64,000 bases of DNA from Marasmius tenuissimus. Its lineage: Eukaryota > Basidiomycota > Agaricomycetes > Agaricales > Marasmiaceae. The translations under genes and the position numbers were made by a program. The stretch's first letter is position 1. Every line of letters begins with the position of its first letter. Below are positions 47,832-57,290 of the stretch, one piece after another. The stretch spans positions 434,001 through 498,000 of the forward strand of contig JAQOTA010000015.1 in the NCBI GenBank assembly GCA_029532415.1, read 5' to 3'. The notes under the pieces were generated by a model. The model did not search any database. It was given only the letters and a program-made list of their open reading frames with translations, and was not told where the DNA came from.

Positions 47832-47875
47832 CTGTGACACCATCGAATTCAGATCTCATCGACTGGGTGTCACAG
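47832..47875. repeat. perfect 10-bp inverted repeat (ctgtgacacc / ggtgtcacag)
   Basis: The two 10-bp arms are separated by 24 bp. TGTGACACC is a plausible transposon terminus, so this may mark the right end of the Harbinger element or the junction of another insertion. No partner was found at the left end. Confidence 0.6.
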
Positions 47876-48307
47876 TAGATAGAGTTGCATGAAGACTCAG
47901 AAGCAGAGTCAGTGTCGAAGGCATTGGAGGAATTTGGAAGAGGGGAGGACAGTATGGGTAATATGTTTTCTTCGATTTGATCATGTGTGAAGCCACTGCG
48001 GCGGAGACTCTGTACTAACTCGCGTAGATGTCATTCCTTCTTCTTTTTCTCATACTTCCAGAGACTTGTGAAAGCACGTATCGTTGAACGAGCAGCTCGC
48101 TGACAGTCTGTTATCCAAGGCATGTAGAAGGTGAAGAGAATTATTATTGCATAATTACTTAAAACGGTAGCAATCTGCGAAATTCAATAGCTTAGCAGGC
48201 AGAAGACCACAGGAAATCTACAAGGGAATCGGTGGATAGCTGCGAATTCGAAAATCGGGTGGTCAGAGATGATGTCGATTCTGGTCAATGTTCGGATCCT
48301 TGAATTT

Positions 48308-48355
48308 CAGAATCGACCTCAGAATCGACCATAGAATCAACCCGAGAATCAACCT
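48308..48355. repeat. four tandem 12-bp units
   Basis: The units read cagaatcgacct, cagaatcgacca, tagaatcaaccc and gagaatcaacct. They lie just beyond the 3' end of family copy F. Differences among units are mostly C/T and G/A. Confidence 0.75.
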
Positions 48356-48461
48356 GAAATTGCACTCTGACCTCCTCTAATGAGGAATATAAGTTATCCG
48401 TGAACGACAGTACAAATTGATACACATGCTAACACAACCAATAACAACACAGCGCCCAAAA

Positions 48462-50507
48462 CTAGAACCCAACAGTGAGAATATCTGATTCATTCAAAAC
48501 TGTGGATGAGAGTGGTGAAAGTAGAGCAGATAATAAACCAGCGGAAGCTATAGATTCTCAAGTTAGATGGAATGTAGTTCGACGCGTAAAACGGGACTTT
48601 TCACCTCGCAATGCAATGGATGTTGAAGGCTCATGTTCAAGTTCTGCCACCAAGAATGTCAGGGTGAGTCAAGAAACCCTGATTTGACAAAACAAACCTT
48701 GTGGGACTAGTTTAAATTGATCTGAGTTGTCGAAGACATTATTATATCTGAGATAGCGAGCAAAGTTAGTGGTGGTAGGGTCAAAACCGCGGAGGAGCTG
48801 ATACTGGCACATGCGTTTGTAGTCGTTGTTGAACCAAAACTTGTAGTTGTAGCCAACATGAAAGGGCTTGAGCTCAATGGGAAGTCCAAGGTTGTGGCAG
48901 CTGTCAGGTGAGAGAGGAGAGCAGCCATCTTCATCAAAGGACCAGAAGTGGAGTGAAGAGCAGTCATCCGGGTCGAGAGTAGGCGGTCGAACAAACATGT
49001 AGATCGGTTCGTAAAATCATCGGCGTCCAAGTTGAGTTTTAGAGGTTGTGATGCAGCCTTTTATCCAGACAAAAGGATAGACCAGCTCTGAAAAGCGTTA
49101 GCAGGCGGAGAATGACTTCCAAAAGAAGGCAACACACTGTAAATACTTAAATTCGAATCCAGATCATCCTCTAAGGAAATTCTGCGAGCATGAAAGAAGC
49201 TTAATGCTTGTGACATCCAGGCCTGTTGTGCATCCCGATTCCAATACAACTTGAGCTGAAGTTTTTGCCCATCATCGAGTGTGAGTCTGCTCAGATGTCA
49301 GATCATGAAGTGAATGATCACTTCATCCTCACCTTGTCAACCCATTGTCCAACACTCTTGGATCTGAAAGACTTGGTGTGTCGCTCTCCCATGCATTGTT
49401 TGCAATGGCGTCGGCGATGATTGCATTTGTTGGCCTCGAGATGACTGTCGGCTGAGATACACGTTCAGACATGTCAACCCAGGCACCCAAAGAATCGGCT
49501 CCTCTGACGAACTTGCGATCCACTTCCTTGGACTTTAGGCTCACCAAAAGGTGCAGCAAGACGTTCTCATTAAGAAGATCCACAGTCAAAGGTGGCTCCC
49601 CAATGTTAGCAAACTCCTTGGCAGAGAAATCAGGGTCTGAGCCTGAGGGGCCACGACAAAACACTCCTTTCCCGGCATCCATCCATAATTCTTCTATCTT
49701 GCAAGACAATTGCATCTGTTACTAGCTAGTTTAGTCTCTGAGTCGGAATGTCATACTGACCACTCACTTGTACACTAATGAGGTACTTCTCACCCAGATG
49801 TCCCATGTTTCCCGCTAAATGCGCAATCAGTATCAGCTCTACAACACAACTCTTAGTTAGACTTGTCCGGTTAACCCACACGTATAGTCACACACCATTG
49901 TACATTAGCGAGGGGCTCTCCAACTTATTATAGCCATATACTTGTGGTGCATTCAAGGTTTTAAAACTTGCAACTTGAGTATCTGCTCACTTTGAGGAGA
50001 CCTGAACCGCACAGTTTTCTCAATAATTGAGTGAAATCTTGGTCGAAGGCCTGGAGAGATAGAGAGGGCGAGTTTAGTGTTCATTGACACGGCGAGTTGG
50101 TTCTCAAGGTACCTTCTGTGCCTCTGGGCCCACATACTGTACCACTGTGAAGACCCTACCCAGTCTATCCATGATCTCCGCCGCACAGATGATCTTGTCA
50201 GCTCAAGCTTGACCCTCTTCCCACCACTCTCAGTCCCCGTTGTCCCATCGTCATGGATACATGTAACATCCATTGTCTCTCAGCCTGTAAATTGTGCCTT
50301 GCTTGACATAAAAGAACTGCACAATAATCAGGATCCAGTCCAACCAGGATTCAACTCATCACTCACCTCATCCAACACTGTCATGGGTTCTCTCTTCTTT
50401 GGTTAGACTATGGTCGTCGTATAATTGTACTGGTCTCCTTTGACATGGCTGAAGCTTCCGCCGGTAATCTTGAAATGATGGGCCTTTTGAAAGAACTGGG
50501 AGAACAT
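48462..50507 (-). pseudogene. lineage-expanded family, copy F, pseudogene with at least five stops
   Basis: All exons of the family are present in order: MFSQFFQKAHHFKITGGSF, VKQGTIYRLRDNGC, VFTVVQYVGPEAQK, APQVYGYNK, ELWMDAGKGVFCRGPSGS (49329-49715), WMSQALSFFHARRISL, PIYMFVRPP, YQLLRGFDPTTTNFARYL and the tail ESDILTVGF. In-frame stops lie at 50403-50405 (TAA for expected CAA) and at 50251-50253, 50230-50232 and 50203-50205 in exon 2, plus 49017-49019 in a later exon. Except for the first, these are TGA where relatives have CGA or another Arg. Splice sites and length are otherwise preserved, so decay is by point transitions rather than deletions. A solo LTR lies about 40 bp upstream of the start codon. 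Confidence 0.9.
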
Positions 50508-50546
50508 TGTACTGGTTGGTGGATGAGTTTGTTGGCAGGACACAAG

Positions 50547-50997
50547 TGTTGAACATGTGGTTACCATGTGATACACTTTATTGATGTGTTGTTTACGTGT
50601 CTATTATTTATAGACTCTTTCACTATGACACTTGCACTCGTATGAAAGATCCTGTACTTACTCAGATGGACTCTGTAGTTAGTCAGTACTCACACCTTAT
50701 CTCTATGGTTTATAACAAGGTTCAGCTTTGCACCTAATAGTGTTCAAAGCTGACTGAGCTTTCTCTCTAGATTACTTAGATAGAAAGCTAGTATGACTAT
50801 GCCTACTTACTCACTCTGCTCTTCAAGCACTTATGCTTACTGATATGCAATATGTACCATATGCTATATTCTCACTTACCTATGTTCTATGACTTGTAGA
50901 TAGACAAGGACTCTTGTATAAAAGCTGGAGACTTTGCGTCTCAAAGCTTCAGGACAATCTACTCGATTATCACCTCTAGCAAGCATCTGCAAGAACA
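50547..50997. repeat. solo LTR with target-site duplication
   Basis: It starts TGTTGAACATG and ends AAGAACA, giving TGTT...AACA termini. It is flanked by CAAG on both sides (ACAAG at 50542-50546, and at 50997-51001 if the shared A is counted). A TATAAAAG box lies at 50919-50926. Length is about 451 bp and no internal retrotransposon genes are present, as expected after recombination between two LTRs. It was inserted between copy F and its likely promoter. Confidence 0.75.
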
Positions 50998-51001
50998 CAA
51001 G

Positions 51002-53330
51002 AATTCTCTTATAGTCAATATGTGAGGTTCTAGTTTCATCTCACTGTGCATTTAACTATGCTGGCTCAATAACAAGGTGGGAAGGGGAAGGTTCAAAGAT
51101 AGGGAGAGTTGCACAGGTCCATTCAATGTTTCGACCGTTCGCCGCACCACAACCGCACTCTTCTCAGGCTAGCTTTCCAATGGTCAGATGGGTACGGAAT
51201 CCCGCCTTGACATGCCGTGAATTATGAACTCGGATACAGTGCGGAAAAAGCTAATGATACGACTTACCCGAGTGCCACCCTACTTGAGGAAAAGAAGTAA
51301 GGAGATTGTATGTGGCATGGTTGAATGAACTGAACATTAGATAGTCGGGGAGGCCGCTGGAAAAAGGCTAGCACGGTCAAACATAGATCTAATTGTATCT
51401 GTGGGTCTCTTTTGCAGCCGCGTCGGATAGGCGCTGTGCTAGCTCCGACTTCAGAGATTCTTTCATGCAGTGCATGGTCACTTACTGACATGCGCGATCT
51501 GATACCCATCCTTCCCGAGGAATTCAACAATAGAAGCCTAGTGATTGGATGAAAGAAATCCGAGTTGCTCCAAGATATAGGTGCTTGTGTGGGCTGTGGC
51601 ACGCTGAACTTCGATAGCAATCTCAAGCGGACGCATGCCACATATGGCATACTTCCAAAAAGGACTACAACGCAAACAGAGGTAGGTCAAGTCGACTCAT
51701 CATCCGACTCATTAGCAACACTGGCTGCCTCTCTCCCTCCCATTGTGTAATATCAGCTTTGGCACCGTGGCGGAACAGTTGTAAAGGAATAAGCTCTCCC
51801 ACGGACCACGAGCTATTGGTGGTCTTGATGCCGATGCTCGCCTTCAATGAGCAGACGCCAACGCCGATTGACCCAAATTGCAGCCCCGTGGCCTCAGGCA
51901 CAGTATCGCCACCGATGACAAGGTCGTTCGGATCACACTATCCATCAGCATGATGAAAGACACCTTTTAAGTTTGGGTGTCAATGAGAACGTAGCAGGTC
52001 CCGAATGAATTAGTGACAGTGGAACGTCTCTGACCGAATCACTACCTTGCTCTTTAACGAGACTTTCAACCTAGTGGCGTTCAGCCACAATGACGAGGGG
52101 CTTGCTTTTGATGTCAGATGCGATGGACTGAGGTACGAGCAAGTGTGTCAAGAAAAGAGCATGCAGGGAGCAGAGTTTTGTGTGAATGACAGCTGTCTAA
52201 AAGCATAAGAGGATGTCCATATAAAATGACTGAAGCATTGGCCTGAAGCGAAGGCTGAGCGTCTAGATTGACGAATGGAGGTCTCTATAATGAGTCTTCG
52301 AATGCAAGGGACTCCAGCTTTGTATCTGCAAGACAGGAGCACGTCAGAGTCTTGTGCAAGAGCATGAATTCTGCGATAGTCAGAATGTTGTAGTATTGAG
52401 AATGGTGAACTGTCCATATGGCACTTGGCTGAGAGGACACAAAGATCGACACGACCTGAGGCATTTGAAATGGAGTTTGGAGTTCGAGATGTGGACTTGA
52501 GGGAGGATTTTGGCGGTTCTGTGAAGTACTCAATTCGAGTTGCTGAGTAGAACTAACTTTGAACTTGATTTGCTGTGGAGAGCCTGAGCCCGGTTTGAAT
52601 TCCAAGAAAGTTTCTCCTTGCTGAAACTGAGCTGGTTCGTCGAGGAGGCGCACTGACTGAATTTTGTTGGATGCTGGGCCAGACTGAGCTTGTGAGAAAT
52701 TGTGGTGGCTAAACCAAAAGGGCGGACAGAAATTTGGAGTGTTTCTTGACGCTCAACCGGAAAATAGACATGGAGGTTGGGATGAAAGGGTCACAGCTCA
52801 GACTGGTTCGAGCGCACACTCCGGGCTCCGGCTGGGAAATCATCTGAAACCTTCTGAGACTTTCCAGCCATGCCAGACCAGGCCGGTTGGCTGGTCACTA
52901 TCATATTGTTATCCGTTGCTCCTACAAATCTGTCTAGATCACTCTACTACAGCTCGACAAGACAGCAAAACTTCATTCTGTCACTGCTAAAGCTAGCCTC
53001 CAGACTAGCATCGTATCTGCCGTGCTCACCGCTCCATATCCTCGCTCTCTAACGATTCTAAGACTGCTGGATTTTGTCTGTAACAACCAGGTAGCAATCC
53101 TTGAAATGTGTCGGGTGACTCTAGGCTCTTTTATCACAACTGTCATCTTCTATCTATGTCGGCCTTGAGGCCTCCCGCCCTTAACCTTCAGATCTGTTCA
53201 GCAACCTTTTATCATTCAGAGTATCTCCCTGCAGGCTTTTTGAACACGTCTGAGGCCTCAGACCTCGAAGTTCGACTGAGTACAAGATTGAAGACGGAAA
53301 ACAGGAAGTTTGCATTGGTACGGCTTCCAT
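51002..53330. other. no confident gene
   Basis: 51073-51105 reads, on the minus strand, as a CT-rich tract that may be the displaced promoter box of copy F. Longer minus-strand frames (128 aa at 51264-51650, 122 aa at 52285-52653) show no clear motif. A phrase LFRHGAKADIT near 51765 faintly resembles an ankyrin repeat, which is too little to call. Confidence 0.35.
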
Positions 53331-53333
53331 GGA

Positions 53334-54830
53334 CTACATAAATGTACTACCTCCCTGTTGGCGATTCACCACCTTCAGCTTCCACCCAGAACTAATGAGT
53401 AGGTGATTGAAGTGATGGACCGTTCGCTCCTGAGAGTTGAAGAGAACGAACATCTGCCAAACACCAACCAGAGTTAGTGAGTATGAGAATGACCGCCAAA
53501 ATCCTATAGCTCACGCATGTCGATGTCTGCCATATACCCTGGCTCATTTGCGGCACCGTACTTGGCAAGTAGAGGCGGAGGTGCCTTCTTCAGCATCATG
53601 CCTGGCAGAAATTAATTTCCGGATGGGTCGCAGCAAGCATACGGAATAATGCTGTCAATGACGAATAAAGTCGTGTCGGGTGTCGCAGCGGCCTGGAGCT
53701 CTTTCAAGATTTTTGCATAGTGCTCGTTGGACCAGTCATGTAGAATCTGCTTCATCAGGAAGACGGTGGCGTTCTTCTGGGGTTGAGGGTCAAAGAAACT
53801 GTGGGCGATCCACGAGAAGTGTGAGGATCTGGTTGAAGGAGGTCAGGACAAACACAAGGCTCACCTTGGAGCAAAACTTGTTCAGAGGGGATGGCGTCCA
53901 GCATCGTAGAAGACCACCACTAACGACGGATGGTAGCAAGCATATGGCTGGAAACCCCAGCAAACGATACGAATATCACTTTTTTTACTGTCTTTGATCG
54001 TTACAGGATGATCTTGAACAACAAACTTGAGGTCCAGATGCGACTTGACAGAAGGCCCCCGCTGAAGGTGCCGGTGAGGCATCCACTTCACCCAATAATG
54101 CAGTTTTAGGTTCGGAGCAGACTTCCTATACACATGCAGATCCTTTGAAATCCTCATCGAGGCTGTATGACGATCAACACACCCTTGTGTATGCCTACGG
54201 AGAAGAAGCTCACACATGTGACATAAGAACAGTTAGACCCATAGTGTCGTTGTGCTTGTGTTCATGGCTGGTGCGTACTGTTAGCGTTACACGGAGACGA
54301 GTCAATTGAAACACACTTGGAAAGAACCGCTTCACTTGGCTTGAGGGGTGTCCAAGAGGCTCAAGATCCTGGTATTAATGGAGACGTCTGATATAATCTC
54401 TTGGTGAATATGGCCAAGTGCAAGGATACGAAGAAACCGGCCCAGCGAATCGGTTGGGCAATCAGAGTTGAATGAACCATACACAAGGACTCACTCAGCT
54501 TCTGTGGGTCGACACCATTTTTCTTGGTGATATCTTCAACATGCATTCCCTGCTCATGAATGGTATTGATTCGTTGATGTTCAGCTCAAACAGAGAAACG
54601 TACCTGGGGTCCACTGCTTCGTGCAACAACCATGGCTTTAGGCCTGCAAATCCAACTGGAGAAATAGGTTGTTGGGAGGCCATGCCACCAAAATGTCATC
54701 CAGACTCCCACCTTTTGAATGCGAGTCTGGAGTGAAGGACTGCAGCTGAGCACTGAGTACTGAGTGCTGAGCCTTGAGCTGGAGGAAACATTCAAAGCAG
54801 TCGTGTTGAGAGACATGGAGGTTGGGGTAA
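53334..54830 (-). pseudogene. SAM-dependent O-methyltransferase, degenerate
   Basis: Minus-strand exons give GMHVEDITKKNGVDPQKLS (winged-helix start, near 54540), LDLKFVVQDHPVTIKDSKK (near 54030), DAIPSEQVLLQ (near 53890), [28 protein letters not shown] text (the HDW stretch typical of fungal O-methyltransferases, about 53730-53800), [38 protein letters not shown], and a last exon with NSQERTVHHFNHLLISSGWK. A TAA at 53612-53614 interrupts the frame after DPSGN (CAA to TAA would explain it). The N-terminal part is hard to keep in frame and the glycine-rich SAM loop is not clear. Intact relatives methylate small aromatic or secondary-metabolite substrates; this copy is probably inactive. Confidence 0.72.
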
Positions 54831-54839
54831 ATCCTGCAC

Positions 54840-57290
54840 TCCAGCCGGCGCATGGTCAACATCCAAAGTCTTTCCATGACCAACACCACCATGTCTGCTA
54901 TCCATTACTCTTACTCGTCAACATCGTCCAGATTGGTCACTTCGGACTCACGAGAAAACCAAAACTCTCCTCAGGTATTCCATACGCATGGTTGAGCTTG
55001 TCTCCAGAAATAGCACTGCACCAAATGGATGGCTACGCATTTACCACATTCATCCGTCTTCAATAGTAGGCTCACTATACCTCAAACAATCCAGAAAGCG
55101 GTTTCAGGCTCCGGCTATCCAAGAAGATAACGGGAACACATCTTCAACATCCGAACTGGCTTTGTCGTAGCTATTGGGCCGGATATTCTTCGGGTCCCAG
55201 GAGCGCATAGGCGACCAGGAGACAAACTACTAGACGTGTGTCAGAATCTTGGAAGTTTTTATTGTGCATCTGAACCTCGTTATCCAGCCAGCCGCCTAGC
55301 ATCTCCGACTCTCCAACTATTTGATGACTTCGGGCCGTTTTTCAGTCGGTCTGGCGATTATTTCCGTGGGTTGGTGCCTGTGCGTGCTGGGTGTGCAGTG
55401 GATAGTGGTATGGCGTGAAAGATTGCCTCAGGTCACTTTGATGTGGAGGTACGTCTACCTGTTGTATTCACCCTTTTTCATCTTCTGTCCCTTATCTACA
55501 TGCCCAGACCTCACCCGTTTGAAGACAATCCGCCCGCTCAACCGATACAGAAGCAGTGAAGTTGATCAGTGCCAAGTACTCTCGTCTCTGCCACTGCATC
55601 AGCAGGCCTGAACAAGAAGACGAGTTTCCTCACCCTGAGGTTTACCTTGTGGAGTGGTCTCTCAAACATCTATCCGATGGCTGAAAGTTTCGAACCCACT
55701 CCCTCCCAACGTTCAGCCCTCCGGAAATATCTGGCGAGATCTGAGCAGACTCAAGCACTGCGGGCTGGCTCAAAGGCTGGTCATGTCAGGTGGACGGGAT
55801 CTGGGTGCCCATAGGAAGCCTGGTGCTAGGTCAGCTGTACAGATCTCTTCCACCTTCCCATTAGTGTCAATGCTAATTCTTGCCCTCCAGATCACAAACT
55901 TGACCACAGGTATCAATTCACTCAGAAACGCCTTACTGCCTCTATTCTCCCAAAACCAACCCCCAATATCTCTCTACTCAATGTTTTGGTTCTCGATATC
56001 ATTTTACAGCATTACAGCGAGTTTGTATGCGAGGTTTTGTTGGTGCTGAATATACTGGTGGAGAGCGTAGCTGCATCACTCCTTGTGCAGTCTGGTTCTC
56101 TAGCTGGCTCAGGTGCCTCTCTGCTCTCTGAACATGATGCTCTGAACGTCGAGAAAGTTGTGGATATTTTTCGCTGCTATGCATGAGCACTCAGAGGTGC
56201 GTGACACATACATCGATATGTGAATCTCAAATTCTGAGTGAATCCTCTATCTTCTAGCCCGCTCTCTTAGGCTTGACTCCTACTTGGAAGAAATAGTCAT
56301 CGCCCTTGAGAGTTGGGGTGTATAGTACCTACTGTACATGATCACAAACTCGTTAAGCAAACAGAATCTCCCTCTGACACATTCAAAGCCCCTGGTGCCC
56401 ACCCTGCATTTAGAACATTTGATGGTACGGCGAGGTTGGATCTTCGCCAGGCTACCAGACTATGGGTCCTGGCGACCTTGTAGTCTACCCAGCGAGTCTC
56501 AATGCACTCACTCGGAGGCAAATCTGCACCCAGCAGCCTTGGTTACACATCGCGACATATGGTATGTTATTCTGCTCGATACAATGACCGGAGTGTTTTG
56601 CTGATTCTAGTATGTGTCTCTAGAAAGTGAAGGATGTCTGCGCATTATGTCCTCATGGTTCTCCTGTGCATGATTGGGCAGTTGGTGCTAGTGGATCCTT
56701 GCCAGGATGTATCTTCCGGGTCCGTACTACAGTTACTGTACCTTCAGGAGAGTTTGTCGGGAGTCTGGCGTCTTTTGCCAACTGGTTTGGTGGTTGATGT
56801 GAGAGCCAGATGGCGGACCTTGCGATAGTGTTGCCAGGTGATGAGATATGTTCACCTACAGCGGGCTTTCGATTGTTTTCGTTGTACTGATGGGCTGATT
56901 TTAGCACGAATCTTCGAAAGACCGGTGCAATGGGTGTGGAATGCAACTCACCATCCCACGACTTGGCTAGTGGAGAAAGCGGGTCTTGGGAAGACACCAC
57001 TTTGTTCAGGAGAGGGGAGGTCGAGGCGGGGGATCATTTGCAATGTGTATGTAGATTCACCGTGCATACTGCATAGGCTGGCAACTTGATAGGGCTCACT
57101 AGAGGGATTCAATGCTTACATGAAACTGAGTAGAAGCAGAATAATAAATACCATAAACAAAAGATATTGAGTAGTGCGTACAGTAAGCGATGGAAGTAAT
57201 AGTCGTACACCTTGGGCATCAATGCGCACAGAACGGGGTATCTCCTTCCAACTGAAATCTGTAGCATATCTATGGACGGGAGGCACAGAG
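54840..57290. other. no confident gene
   Basis: Several plus-strand frames (for example 55321-55611, 55654-56049) have hydrophobic stretches but no motif and no consistent splicing. Possibly decayed sequence. Confidence 0.35.

Larger units (their letters stand above)
43500..48000. mobile_element. PIF/Harbinger DNA transposon (two convergent genes)
   Basis: The element has the two-gene arrangement of PIF/Harbinger transposons: a SANT/Myb-like DNA-binding protein on the plus strand and a DDE transposase on the minus strand, ending tail to tail about 80 bp apart. The bounds are set only by neighbours: the relic family copy on the left and family copy F on the right. I did not find convincing terminal inverted repeats. 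A 13-bp direct match (ccactgcggcgga at 43567 and 47993) brackets the genes. Both genes carry a premature stop, so this copy is probably immobile by itself. Confidence 0.8.

Noticed and set aside
48308..48355. CRISPR-like array
   Set aside because: The 12-bp units have no spacers, only four copies, and the organism is a eukaryote.
51665..51901. possible ankyrin-repeat protein (LFRHGAKADIT)
   Set aside because: A single short phrase without neighbouring repeats or helix pattern; too weak to annotate.
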